Source: Ilumatobacteraceae bacterium
GTDB lineage: Bacteria; Actinomycetota; Acidimicrobiia; Acidimicrobiales; Ilumatobacteraceae
Direction of reading: 5' to 3'
Assembly: GCA_025463305.1 (NCBI GenBank)
Contig: JAOBWK010000097.1
Coordinates: forward strand, 3,519-67,518
Length of the DNA stretch: 64,000 nt
Both the position numbers and the translations under genes were made by a program. This document shows, piece by piece, positions 27,067 to 36,007 of this stretch. Below the pieces are notes generated by a model that saw only the letters and a program-made list of their open reading frames with translations, was not told the DNA's origin and ran no database searches. Numbering within the stretch: position 1 is the first letter of the stretch; each line of letters opens with the position of its first letter.

Positions 27067-28254
27067 ATGTCCGACGACGACTACGGGTTCTGGGACGCCG
27101 ACCGCCAGCGCTCCGAGACCGGCCCGATCCCACGACTGAAACGGCCCGTCGAGCGCGTGCACCACGCAGCGCCCGGTCCGTCCGCGATGGTCAGCCGCCG
27201 CCCCGGTGCAGCGCCCAACCCGGGGCGCCGGCGCATCGCGATGCTCTGCGGTGTCTGCCTGCTGGCACTGCCGGTGGCCGTGATCGCCCGAGGCTCGAAC
27301 AACGACGCGACGATCAGCTCGGCCGAAGCCGCCGCTGCCGCCTCGGTGTCCAGCGGTGTCCCGCTTCCGGCGGTCGCCGATCCCGCCACGACCGTCGCCG
27401 TGCCGGCCGTCGCCGAGACCGGCCCCGTGAGCGTCGAGACCGTTCCCGCGATGGCCGAGGCCACCAGCCCTGCCGTCGAGACCGTGGCCACCGTCGCGGC
27501 GACTGCCGCTGCCGCCGTCGAGGTCCAGTCCGCCGACACCGCCCGACCGGTCGGGATCGCCACCCCGGCGGTCGCCGAGGCCAAGCGCACCTGCGATCAG
27601 GACTACACGGTCCAGCCCGGCGACTACTGGATCTCCATCGCCGACAGCGTCGACGTGAAGCTCTCCGAGCTCCTCACCGAGAACGGCGCCACCGTCAACT
27701 CGCCGCTGTACCCGGGCCGCTCGATCTGCCTGCCCGCCGGTGCGTCGTCCCCCACCACGGACGCGCCCAGCACGACGGCGAAGCCCACCGCGACCACCGT
27801 CAAGCCGAAGACCACGTCGACGACGGTGAAGCCGACCGCCACCACGGTGAAGCCGAAGACGACGTCGACGACGGTGAAGCCGACCGCCACGACGGTGAAG
27901 CCGAAGACGACGACCACGACGGCACCGCCGACAACAGTTGCTCCCTCGACCACGGCTGCCCCGCCGCACAACAACTACACGCGGGCCCAGGTCGAGCAGA
28001 TCATCCGCGACGTGTGGCCCGACGATCTCGAAGACGAAGCCGTCCGCATCGCCACTCGGGAGAGCAACCTGATCCCGACGGTCCGCAACGCGTGCTGCTA
28101 TGGCCTGTTCCAGATCTACTTCACGGCCAACAAGTCGTCACTCGTGTCGTGGGGCATCACCTCAGCCGCGATGCTGTACGACCCGCAGGTCAACGCCTAC
28201 GCCGCGTACGCGATGTACCTGCGTGCCGGCGGCTGGGGTCCCTGGGCGCTCTGA
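27067..28254 (+). CDS. LysM and transglycosylase-like cell-wall protein
   Basis: The 395-residue protein has a cytoplasmic Arg/Pro-rich N-terminus and one membrane anchor near 56-75. An Ala/Val/Thr-rich stretch leads to a LysM domain (about 173-225; YTVQPGDYWISIADS). A Thr/Lys/Pro linker follows, with three near-identical TATTVKPKTT units. The C-terminal domain (about 300-395) has RIATRESNLIP and CCYGLFQIYF, which resemble the catalytic Glu and GLFQI motif of lytic transglycosylases and lysozyme-like muralytic enzymes. ATG 27067 has GAAAGGGAAG upstream. It probably binds and remodels peptidoglycan at the membrane surface. Confidence 0.85.
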   Translation: MSDDDYGFWDADRQRSETGPIPRLKRPVERVHHAAPGPSAMVSRRPGAAPNPGRRRIAMLCGVCLLALPVAVIARGSNNDATISSAEAAAAASVSSGVPLPAVADPATTVAVPAVAETGPVSVETVPAMAEATSPAVETVATVAATAAAAVEVQSADTARPVGIATPAVAEAKRTCDQDYTVQPGDYWISIADSVDVKLSELLTENGATVNSPLYPGRSICLPAGASSPTTDAPSTTAKPTATTVKPKTTSTTVKPTATTVKPKTTSTTVKPTATTVKPKTTTTTAPPTTVAPSTTAAPPHNNYTRAQVEQIIRDVWPDDLEDEAVRIATRESNLIPTVRNACCYGLFQIYFTANKSSLVSWGITSAAMLYDPQVNAYAAYAMYLRAGGWGPWAL

Positions 28255-28266
28255 CTTCGTGCCTCG

Positions 28267-28779
28267 TCAGTGAGGCAGCGACTGCAGTGCGTTGCCGACC
28301 GTCTCGGCGACGGACTGCGCCGTGCTCGAGATCGACCCTGCGGCCTTGCCGGCAGCCCGACGACTCGCCCAGAACACCGACGGCCGTCCACCGGTGTCGA
28401 GCGCCGCAGTGAGCAGGCCGCCGAGCATCGTCGCGTTCTTCATCGCCTGCATCCGCTGCTGGGCCCGCTGCTGCGGGTCCTTCTCCTTCCAGAACGGATG
28501 ACCGGCGATCGTGGTCGGCACGAGCGAGGCGGCAAGTGCCACGGAGGCGACCCGCGGGAAGAACCCCAGCGCGAGCAACGCACCGGCACCGACCTGAACG
28601 CCGGCGTTGATCATGACGAGCTTCTCGGCGTCGGTCGGCAGCCCGACGACCTCCGCGATCGGCACACCCACCTCCTCGGCGGCGGGCACCACGGCCTTCG
28701 GCGAGCGCAGCGTCTGGATGCCACCAGCGATGAAGGCCGAGGCGAGCAGCGGGCGGATGAGGGTACGAGGTCCGAACAT
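28267..28779 (-). CDS. DoxX-family membrane protein
   Basis: The product is 170 residues from ATG 28779 and contains the DoxX pattern: RPLLASAFIAGGIQTLR, then hydrophobic helices around VMINAGVQVGAGALLALGFF and VASVALAASLVPTTIAG, with HPFWKEKDPQQRAQQ and MKNATMLGGLL. About four helices are expected. DoxX proteins are linked to redox or thiol stress functions, but most are uncharacterised. An upstream in-frame start at 28884 would add a basic segment without helices and reach the tRNA-Arg, so the shorter form is preferred. Confidence 0.85.
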   Translation of the reverse strand: MFGPRTLIRPLLASAFIAGGIQTLRSPKAVVPAAEEVGVPIAEVVGLPTDAEKLVMINAGVQVGAGALLALGFFPRVASVALAASLVPTTIAGHPFWKEKDPQQRAQQRMQAMKNATMLGGLLTAALDTGGRPSVFWASRRAAGKAAGSISSTAQSVAETVGNALQSLPH

Positions 28780-28886
28780 GCAGGTCGGGTACCCGATCCG
28801 GCGCCGGATCACACCGCCGCCGACCGGCCGCCGATTTCCGGGTGTTGGATCGTGCAGACCGCGACTACACTTCGTCACCGACATCT

Positions 28887-28962
28887 GCGCTCGTAGCTCA
28901 ATGGATAGAGCACTTGACTACGGATCAAGCGGTTAGGGGTTCGAGTCCCTTCGAGCGCGCCA
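28887..28962 (+). tRNA. tRNA-Arg (anticodon ACG), CCA encoded
   Basis: The acceptor arms GCGCTCG and CGAGCGC pair, with discriminator G and encoded CCA. The anticodon loop CTACGGA lies between TTGA and TCAA stem bases, and the T-loop is TTCGAGT. It is the probable integration locus of the 29-36.6 kb element. Confidence 0.95.
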
Positions 28963-28976
28963 ACTGGTTACGACAC

Positions 28977-29003
28977 GAGGATCCGGCCCTGCGTCGGGTC
29001 CTC
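28977..29003 (+). terminator. Terminator-like hairpin after tRNA-Arg, inside the left repeat
   Basis: GAGGATCCG (28977-28985) pairs with CGGGTCCTC (28995-29003) through one T-G wobble, with CGTTTTCG following. The right repeat forms the same hairpin with a C-G pair at the wobble position. Confidence 0.6.
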
Positions 29004-29042
29004 GAGCGTTTTCGCCTCATGTATTGGCGATGTATCAGTTGC
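28979..29042 (+). repeat. Left ~65-bp direct repeat (putative attL)
   Basis: This segment matches 36595-36659 in the same orientation at about 85 percent identity. A 17-base identical core reads TCGGGTCCTCGAGCGTT. It lies 16 bases after the tRNA-Arg CCA and ends just before the ribosome site of the decayed integrase. Confidence 0.75.
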
Positions 29043-29055
29043 GAAGGAGGTCGCC

Positions 29056-29298
29056 ATGTTGTGGAAGCCCTCAGGCAGACCGATGGTGCGCCAGCAACGC
29101 GACAAGTGGGTCGTCCGTATCGACGGAACCGACACCGAATTGGGCAAGACCCGACCCCGCCAGCTCGGGACGTACACGTCGACGCGCGCTGGTCGACACC
29201 GCACGACAGCGGCGACCCCGGTCTTCCACCAGCCGCACTGCCCGATCGGACCGACGTGCGATGGTTTGTGGGCCCCACCCCCAAGCGATTGCCGTCTG
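29056..29298 (+). pseudogene. Decayed tyrosine-type integrase (N-terminal remnant)
   Basis: A strong ribosome site (GAAGGAGGTCGCC) precedes ATG 29056. The first 40 or so codons read GRPMVRQQRDKWVVRIDGTD, then TELGKTRPRQLGTY, close to the N-terminal arm-binding region of actinobacterial phage-type integrases. After that the frame loses homology, while a neighbouring frame offers RRALVDTARQ and another RTDV, as expected after frameshifts. The core-binding and catalytic domains are missing before the LuxR gene begins. The position between tRNA-Arg with a flanking direct repeat and accessory genes fits the integrase end of an old integrated element. The end coordinate is approximate. Confidence 0.6.
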
Positions 29299-29375
29299 CG
29301 TGGCAGCGGCGAATTCCTCGGACATCGAGCGTCGCGTCGGGGCGCGGATCGTCTTCGAACATACGATGAGCTTTG

Positions 29376-31961
29376 ATGCTGCTGGAGCGGGACAGAGAAC
29401 TCGCTGCGCTCGATGAGCTGTTGCGAACCGTGGCGGTGTCGGGCGGGAGGGTAGTTCTGATTCGTGGTGAGGCCGGCATCGGCAAGAGCACCTTGGTCAA
29501 CGCGTTCGTCGCCGCACATGCGAGCGATGCTCGCTTCGCCGTGGGTTTCTCGGACGACATGGTCGCGGCTCGGCCGCTCGGGCCGTTCTGGGACTTTGCC
29601 CGGCAAGAGCCGTCGCTGGCCGCGGGCCTCGACTCGGGGGATCGTTTCGCGATGCTGACGGCGTGCATGGATCTGCTCTCGCGAACGACGCTGCCGACGG
29701 TCTTCGTCATCGAGGACACGCATTGGGCCGACGAGGCCACGCTCGACGCGATCCGGTTCCTCGGTCGACGGATCGGCAGGACGAGCGGGTTGCTGCTCGT
29801 CACGTATCGCGATGGCGAGGTCGACTTCGATCATCCGCTGCGGGCGGTGATCGGCGAGTTGCCGCCGGCGAACCTCGTGCGCATGCACCTCGATCCGCTG
29901 TCGAGCGATGCGGTTGCCTCGATGTTGGCGGGTTCGGCGATCGATGTCGATGACGTGATGTCGTTGACCCGTGGCAACCCGCACTTCGTCAGCGAGGTCG
30001 CCGCTTCGGGCGTGGACCATGTCCCGTCCAGCGTGCAGGACTCGGTGCTGTCCCGGGCCGCCCGCCTGTCACCCGAGGCGAGGGCGCTCCTCGATCTCGC
30101 GTCGGTCAACCTGGGACGGTGCGCGCGGACCTTCCTCGAATCCATCGTTGGGTCGACGGCGGATGCCCTCGCCGAATGCGTGCGTCTTGGTCTGCTGGAG
30201 CTCGACGGTGAGACGGTGAGCTTTCGTCACGAGCTGACGCGCCGTTCGGTCGAGTCGGCGCTGAGCAGCGCCGACCGTCGAGAGCACAACCGGCGGGTGC
30301 TGGCCGCGCTCGTGAGCGGCGACGACATGGCACGTGTGATCCACCACGCGCTCGCCGCCGGGGACCTCGATGCGTTCGTGCAGTACGCCCCGCAGGCAGC
30401 ACTCGCGGCAATGGCGTGTGAGAGCTACCGCGAAGCTGACGCCCACTTTCGGGCTTTGGAGCCGCATCTCGATCGGCTGTCCGTCGTCGACCGCGCTGAT
30501 GTGTGGGACGCGTGGGCTCGCGCCGCGGACTACGTTGCCGACTCCCGCGCGCTGGGTTTGATGGATCGTGCACTCGCGCTGCGCCGGGAGGCGGGAGACG
30601 ACCTCGCGCTGGCGAGAACGTTGACCTTCGCGTCGCTGCTGACGTTCCGCTACGGGCGACCCGATGTCGCCGAACGTCAGTCACTCGAGGCGATCGAGCT
30701 GCTCGAACGTCATCCTCCGGGCGCGGACCTCGCGTCAGCGCTGAGCTCCCGGGCGAGCCTGCTGCTCTATCGCAGCGATGACTCGGACGATACGGTCGCG
30801 CTGGCCGAACGAGCGATGGAGATCGCTACGAATGTCGGCGATGACAGGTCGATGTTCTACGCGCTGATCGCCAAGGGGTCCGTCGAGCACGGCCGCCGTC
30901 AAGCGCGCGGCATGGCGATGGTGGAGCAAGCTCACCGCCTTGCGCAGCGCAACGGGCAACGGTTCGAGGAGGTCTACGCGCTCGTCAGCATGACCGGGCT
31001 CGCCGGAGATCACCGCCAGGTACGACTGGCGCTGGACCTGGCCCGCCGGTCGCTCGCGACTGCAACTCGTTTCGAGCTCCGCGGCATGGAGGCGCACAGC
31101 AGTGCCTTGCTCGCCGAGATCCTCTTGTGGGCCGGGGAATGGGCGGAGGCCGAAGATGCCGCGATGAGCGTGCTCGGCGCGTTCCCCTTCACTGATGCGA
31201 TCTCGTGGAAGGTGCTCGCGCTGTTGCAGTTGCGCCAGGGTCGGCCGGGCGCAGCGACTGCTTTCGAGCGGATGTGGGCGATCGCGGACACCTCCGACGA
31301 GCTGCAGAGCTTCGATCCGGCTGCGGCGACGGCCGAAGACATGTGGCTCACCGGCCGTGTCGATCCGATGGCACTGGAGCGTGTTCGCGAGGCGTTCGAG
31401 CAAGGGGTCCGGGCAGGTCCGCCATGGCCGAGCGGCTCGCTCGCGTTCTGGGTGTGGAAGCTGGGAGAGCTGGGGGCCGTTCCACACGACATGGATGAGC
31501 GGTACCGGCTCATCATCGATGGCGACCCACTGGCGGCGGCAGAGCTGTGGGCGTCCGCGGGCTGCCCCTATGAGCGTGCGATCGCGCTCAGTCACGGGAA
31601 CCTGGCCGCCCAACTCGAAGCGCTCGACGTGCTGGACGCGCTCGGGGCGACCGCGGTGGCCGCCAAGCTGCGAAAGGTCATCCGTGCGAGCGGCCAACGC
31701 GCACCAAGGGGCAAGGGTCGAGCCACTCGGGCCCATTCCGCCGGCCTGACGGCACGACAGGCCGAGGTGCTCGATCTGATCGTCGCCGGCTTGTCGAACG
31801 CGGCGATCGCCGACCGGCTCTTCTTGTCGTTGCGCACCGTCGAGCACCACGTCTCGGCGATCCTGGCGCGGCTCGACGTGACCAGCCGAGAGGAAGCCGT
31901 TCGGCGGACTCTCTCCGCTCAATCGGCCCGCACGCTCCTGGCCCATTCCCCTCAGAAGTAG
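29376..31961 (+). CDS. Large ATP-binding LuxR-family regulator (LAL type)
   Basis: The 861-residue protein has a P-loop ATPase domain at the N-terminus: Walker A GEAGIGKST at 31-39 and Walker B VFVIEDTHWADE near 112. A long helical, TPR-like middle follows, and a C-terminal LuxR helix-turn-helix (LTARQAEVLDLIVAGLSNAA, then IADRLFLSLRTVEHHVSAIL) lies near 790-845. Such LAL regulators sense ligands or proteins and activate adjacent genes. ATG 29376 is preferred over TTG 29373. Immediately downstream lie the DUF4242 gene and the giant secreted protein, its most likely targets. Confidence 0.92.
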   Translation: MLLERDRELAALDELLRTVAVSGGRVVLIRGEAGIGKSTLVNAFVAAHASDARFAVGFSDDMVAARPLGPFWDFARQEPSLAAGLDSGDRFAMLTACMDLLSRTTLPTVFVIEDTHWADEATLDAIRFLGRRIGRTSGLLLVTYRDGEVDFDHPLRAVIGELPPANLVRMHLDPLSSDAVASMLAGSAIDVDDVMSLTRGNPHFVSEVAASGVDHVPSSVQDSVLSRAARLSPEARALLDLASVNLGRCARTFLESIVGSTADALAECVRLGLLELDGETVSFRHELTRRSVESALSSADRREHNRRVLAALVSGDDMARVIHHALAAGDLDAFVQYAPQAALAAMACESYREADAHFRALEPHLDRLSVVDRADVWDAWARAADYVADSRALGLMDRALALRREAGDDLALARTLTFASLLTFRYGRPDVAERQSLEAIELLERHPPGADLASALSSRASLLLYRSDDSDDTVALAERAMEIATNVGDDRSMFYALIAKGSVEHGRRQARGMAMVEQAHRLAQRNGQRFEEVYALVSMTGLAGDHRQVRLALDLARRSLATATRFELRGMEAHSSALLAEILLWAGEWAEAEDAAMSVLGAFPFTDAISWKVLALLQLRQGRPGAATAFERMWAIADTSDELQSFDPAAATAEDMWLTGRVDPMALERVREAFEQGVRAGPPWPSGSLAFWVWKLGELGAVPHDMDERYRLIIDGDPLAAAELWASAGCPYERAIALSHGNLAAQLEALDVLDALGATAVAAKLRKVIRASGQRAPRGKGRATRAHSAGLTARQAEVLDLIVAGLSNAAIADRLFLSLRTVEHHVSAILARLDVTSREEAVRRTLSAQSARTLLAHSPQK

Positions 31962-32058
31962 GGGTCTGCGCACCCATTTTTGGGGGCGGTCCTCCGATGA
32001 CCGCATCCGGCTTGGTTCGTACGTTGGAACGACACCAACCAAGTCGGAGGAAATGGCA
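31962..32058 (+). promoter_or_regulatory. Intergenic region with likely promoter for DUF4242 gene
   Basis: This 97-base gap contains GGCTTGGTTCGTACGTTGGA, with inverted TTGG/CCAA copies further on (ACACCAACCAAG), and then GGAGG at 32046-32050. A target site for the LuxR regulator is plausible but not demonstrated. Confidence 0.35.
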
Positions 32059-32310
32059 ATGGCACTCTTCATGGACGTCCACAACATCGCGGGTGGCGTC
32101 TCGGTCGATGACGTGATCGGGGCACACAAGAAGGATCTCGAGACCCAAGGCAAGTACGGCGTGAACTACTTGCGCTTCTGGGTCGATGAGTCGGCTGGGA
32201 AGATCTTCTGCCTCGTCGAGGCCGACAGCGCTGCGGACGCTCACGCCGTCCACCGTGAGGCGCACGGGCTGGTCGCCGACGAGATCTTCCCGGTCAGCGA
32301 ACACAGCTGA
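32059..32310 (+). CDS. DUF4242 (SCO4226-like, nickel-binding type) small protein
   Basis: The 83-residue protein starts best at ATG 32059 (MALFMDVHNIAGG), eight bases from GGAGG; ATG 32053 is too close to the ribosome site. It matches DUF4242 proteins such as Streptomyces SCO4226, a ferredoxin-like-fold nickel-binding protein. Matching segments are YGVNYLRFWVDESAGKIFCL and AVHREAHGLVADEI, including the conserved His-x-x-x-His pair and a Cys. It lies between the LuxR regulator and the large secreted protein. Its role there is unknown; metal or small-ligand binding is a reasonable expectation. Confidence 0.85.
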   Translation: MALFMDVHNIAGGVSVDDVIGAHKKDLETQGKYGVNYLRFWVDESAGKIFCLVEADSAADAHAVHREAHGLVADEIFPVSEHS

Positions 32311-32341
32311 TCGAGCGGCGGCGAGGGTGTCGAGGTCGACC

Positions 32342-35300
32342 ATGCATCAGCGTTCGAAGCTGGCCAGGATCGCTGCCGCGGCTGCGGTGGCGGTCGCGTC
32401 GCTCGTGACTTCAGTGCTCGCGCCCGGATCGCCGACCACGGCGTTCGCGGCAATGCAGACGGACCTCGTCGGACCGCCCGGGAGTGCACAGTTCGCACAG
32501 AACGTGCTGGTGCTGTCGAACGGCAACTTCGTGGTCACCGACCCCGGGTTCAGCAGCGGGTCCACCAACGGCGTGGGCGCCGTGTACCTCTACAGCGGCG
32601 CCACGCATGAGGTCATCAGCACACTCACGGGCAGTGAGGCCGGTGACCACGTGGGTTCGGGCTCGCTCGTCGCGGTGGGCACGAGCAACTTCGTCGTCTG
32701 GAGCCCGGACTTCCACAACGGCGGGACCACGGCTGTCGGTGCGGTGACCTGGGTGAGCGGTTCGACCGGGCTGAACAATGCGGTCACCGTGACGAACAGC
32801 CTGATCGGCGCCGGCTCGGTGAGCGTCACCACGTTGTCGAACCACAACTATGTGGTCTCCGACCCGGCGTGGAGCGTCGGGGCGTCCAAGGACATCGGGG
32901 CGGTCACGTGGGGCGACGGCAACAGCGGTGTGAGCGGCGTCGTCGGCACAGGGACCAGCCTCGTCGGATCCGCCGCAGGTGATTCCGTCGGCGTTCGCGT
33001 GCTGGCTTTGACGAACGGCAACTACGTTGTCGAGAGCCCGTCCTGGGCCAGCGGAGGCATCGCGGACGCCGGCGCGGTGACCTGGGAGCCCGGATCGTCG
33101 AGTGGCAGCCGGACCATCGGGCCCGTGAGCGCCACGAACAGCTTCGTCGGTACCACCGCTGGAGATTTCATCGGGAGCGACGGGGTCGCTCTGTCGAACG
33201 GCGACTACGTGATCGACAGTCCAGGTTGGAACCGGGCGGGTGCCGCCCATGCGGGCGCTGTCACATGGCGGGACGGCACGATTCAGGCCAGCACGTACCG
33301 GTCCCCCGTGCAATCGCACCCACTCGTGATCGACAACCAGGTGACGACCGCCAACAGCCTGGTCGGCACGTCGGCCAGCGAGTTGGTCGGCCTCGAGTCG
33401 GTGCATCCACTGGCGAACGGGAACTACGTCGTGTCGAGCCATCACTTCGGTGGACACCTCGGTGCGGTGACCCTCCGCCAGGGTGCGTATCCAGCCGGCC
33501 ACGCGGGTGCCGATCTCACCGCGGCGAACAGCCTGACGGGCTCGACACAAGGCGACGTGATCGGCGGTGGCGCGGTCGTCGCCCTGTCCGACGGGAACTT
33601 CGTCGTCGGAAGCCCGTCCTGGCACGCACCGGTCGGCAGTGTCGGCGCCGTGACCTGGGTCAGCGGCACGACGGGCGCTCCCGGGGCGACGGTCACTGCC
33701 GGCAACAGCTTGGTCGGCTCGACGGTCGACGACCTCGTGGGCGAGATCCTCGACTCGCGCCACCCCAATGTCGTCGCACTGTCCGGTGGCCGATACGCCG
33801 TGGCCGCACCGAGCTGGGACGACGGCGCGAAGCAGGACGTCGGGGCGGTGGTGCTCGGGGCCGCCGGTGGCGCCACGACCGGCACGATCGCTGCCACGAC
33901 CGCACTCGTCGGCGACCAAGCAGGCGACGCCGTCGGCGACCTGGGCCTCTCCGTGTTGACCAATGGCGACGCCGTCGTCAGCAGTGCGCACTGGCACGGG
34001 AGCGCTGGCGCGGCGACGTGGATCGACGTGGCGAGCGGTCGAACGGTCGGGGCGATCTCTCCCTCGAACAGCCTCGTTGGATCGACCCCGGGCAGCGCCG
34101 TCGCCGGCGGCGTGACCGTGCTGGCCAACGGCAACTACGTCGTCGACAGCCCGCACTGGTCGACTCCATCCACGTCAGAGGTCGGAGCTTCGACGTGGGG
34201 CAACGGCGCGTCGGGAACGATCGGTGTGGTGAGCGCGACGAACAGCCTCGTCGGGTCCGCGGCTGACGACCAGGTCGGTTGGGCCACGGATGCCCTGCCG
34301 GACGGCTCGTACGTCGTGGGGAGCAGGTCGGCGAGCGGTAACGTCGCCCACGCTGGTGCGGTGACGCTCGCCGATGTGGTTGGTTCGCACGGGACCCTCT
34401 TGGTGCAGCGCACCGTCTACGGCACAACGGACCTCGACGACTTCCAAGTGATGCCTGCCTTCGCCACGGACGGGTCCGTCGTGATCGACCGACCGCGGGA
34501 CGAGATGGTGACGCTGCTGCGACCGGACACGACGCCACCGTCGTTCACGTCCGCACACACGAACGTCGCCGTCGCCGCTGCACCGGGCTCGACGTCGGCG
34601 GTCGTCAACTACACGAACCCGATTGGTGTCGACGACGTCGGTACGCCGACCGTCGCCTGCGCCCCATCCAGCGGCTCGACGTTCTCGATCGGGACCACGA
34701 CGGTGACGTGCACGGCGACGAACTCCGAGCCCCTGACCGCAACGACGTCCTTCACGGTGACCGTGACGCAAGCCGCGTCGCCGACACCTGCGCCGACATC
34801 ACCGACCGGGTCGCCCTCGACGACCACACCGACATCTGGCTCCGAAGCCCCGGTCACCGACTATGTGGCAGTGCCACCCGCACGACTTGCCGATACACGG
34901 CCCGGACAGACAACGGTCGACGGGATGTTCGCCGGCGTCGGGCAGCTGGCAGCCGGCTCGACGCTGCAGCTGTCCGTTGCTGGGCGTGGCGGCGTCTCGC
35001 CGGGAGCGGTGGCCGCGACGTTGAACGTCACGGTGACCGAACCGATGGCGCCTGGGTTCCTCACTGTGTACCCGTGTGGCACGCCGCAGCCCACGGCGTC
35101 GAACGTCAACTACGAGGCAGGTGAGACGATCCCGAACGCGGTGCTCACCAAGATCGGAGCGAACGGTCAGGTGTGCCTGTTCGTCCAAAGCGCACTGCAG
35201 CTCGTGGTCGACGTCGACGGCTGGTACCCGCCCTCGACGTCCTACCGTTCGCTCGAGCCGGCCCGCCTGCTCGACACCCGCCCCGGATCAACGACCATCG

Positions 35301-35995
35301 ACGGGTTGGGCGCCGGCGGCGGAGCAGTTGCCGCCGGCTCGGTCACCGTGCTTCCCGTGGCCGGCCGCGCCGGTGTCGCCGCCGACGCGAGCAGTGTCGT
35401 GTTGAACGCGACCGTGACCGAACCGACCGCTGGCGGCTATGCGACCGTGTACCCCTGCGGCGACTCACCGCCGACTGCGTCGAACCTGAACTACACCACC
35501 GGGCTGACGATCCCGAACCTCGTCGTCGCCGAGGTCGGTGCCAACGGGGACGTGTGCATCTTCACGCAGGCCGCGACCCATCTGGTCATCGACGTGGACG
35601 GGTTCTTCCCGGCGGACTCGACGTACATCCCCCTGCCGCCGGCACGGCTGTTGGACACTCGCGAGGGAGGCTCGACGATCGACGGCCAACAGCTCGGTGC
35701 GGGCATCCGCGCCGCAGGAATGGTCACGGACGTGCACGTGGTCGGCCGCGGCGGAGTCGAGGCCAACGCCTCCACGGCTGTCCTCACCATCACGGTCACC
35801 GACTCGACCGGAAGCGGCTACGTGACGGTCTACCCATGCGGAACCGAGCCACCCTTGGCCTCGAACCTGAACTACTCCGCGGGTCAGACGATCCCCAACA
35901 CGGTCATCACCGAGATCGGTGCCGGCGGCGATGTTTGCATCTTCAACAGTCAACCCACCCAACTCCTGGCCGACGTCGCCGGCTCCTTCCACTGA
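32342..35995 (+). CDS. Giant secreted repeat protein with three C-terminal ARLLDTR modules
   Basis: The 1,217-residue protein has a signal peptide (cleavage near AFA, residue 36). About eleven imperfect repeats of roughly 60 residues (about 40-740) follow, pairing NSLVGS-like strands with NGNYVV-S-P-W and GAVTW, an FG-GAP or beta-propeller-like pattern. Next come a HYR/Ig-like domain (about 745-815), a Thr/Pro/Ser linker and three modules of about 126 residues at 840, 967 and 1093. Each module contains ARL-DTR, VAGRGGV-like, YPCG, SN-NY and a CIF/CLF segment with two conserved Cys. Similar modules recur at the C-termini of secreted acidimicrobial proteins. An adhesin or surface role is inferred. 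Confidence 0.85.
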   Translation: MHQRSKLARIAAAAAVAVASLVTSVLAPGSPTTAFAAMQTDLVGPPGSAQFAQNVLVLSNGNFVVTDPGFSSGSTNGVGAVYLYSGATHEVISTLTGSEAGDHVGSGSLVAVGTSNFVVWSPDFHNGGTTAVGAVTWVSGSTGLNNAVTVTNSLIGAGSVSVTTLSNHNYVVSDPAWSVGASKDIGAVTWGDGNSGVSGVVGTGTSLVGSAAGDSVGVRVLALTNGNYVVESPSWASGGIADAGAVTWEPGSSSGSRTIGPVSATNSFVGTTAGDFIGSDGVALSNGDYVIDSPGWNRAGAAHAGAVTWRDGTIQASTYRSPVQSHPLVIDNQVTTANSLVGTSASELVGLESVHPLANGNYVVSSHHFGGHLGAVTLRQGAYPAGHAGADLTAANSLTGSTQGDVIGGGAVVALSDGNFVVGSPSWHAPVGSVGAVTWVSGTTGAPGATVTAGNSLVGSTVDDLVGEILDSRHPNVVALSGGRYAVAAPSWDDGAKQDVGAVVLGAAGGATTGTIAATTALVGDQAGDAVGDLGLSVLTNGDAVVSSAHWHGSAGAATWIDVASGRTVGAISPSNSLVGSTPGSAVAGGVTVLANGNYVVDSPHWSTPSTSEVGASTWGNGASGTIGVVSATNSLVGSAADDQVGWATDALPDGSYVVGSRSASGNVAHAGAVTLADVVGSHGTLLVQRTVYGTTDLDDFQVMPAFATDGSVVIDRPRDEMVTLLRPDTTPPSFTSAHTNVAVAAAPGSTSAVVNYTNPIGVDDVGTPTVACAPSSGSTFSIGTTTVTCTATNSEPLTATTSFTVTVTQAASPTPAPTSPTGSPSTTTPTSGSEAPVTDYVAVPPARLADTRPGQTTVDGMFAGVGQLAAGSTLQLSVAGRGGVSPGAVAATLNVTVTEPMAPGFLTVYPCGTPQPTASNVNYEAGETIPNAVLTKIGANGQVCLFVQSALQLVVDVDGWYPPSTSYRSLEPARLLDTRPGSTTIDGLGAGGGAVAAGSVTVLPVAGRAGVAADASSVVLNATVTEPTAGGYATVYPCGDSPPTASNLNYTTGLTIPNLVVAEVGANGDVCIFTQAATHLVIDVDGFFPADSTYIPLPPARLLDTREGGSTIDGQQLGAGIRAAGMVTDVHVVGRGGVEANASTAVLTITVTDSTGSGYVTVYPCGTEPPLASNLNYSAGQTIPNTVITEIGAGGDVCIFNSQPTQLLADVAGSFH

Positions 35996-36007
35996 CATCG
36001 GTGCAGC

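Noticed and set aside
27780..27930. Short repeats in the LysM gene as a CRISPR array
   Set aside because: The repeats encode TTVKPK units in frame, with no spacers and no cas genes.
32186..32341. Extended start of the giant secreted protein
   Set aside because: It would overlap the DUF4242 gene and bury the signal peptide. ATG 32342 gives a standard secretion signal.
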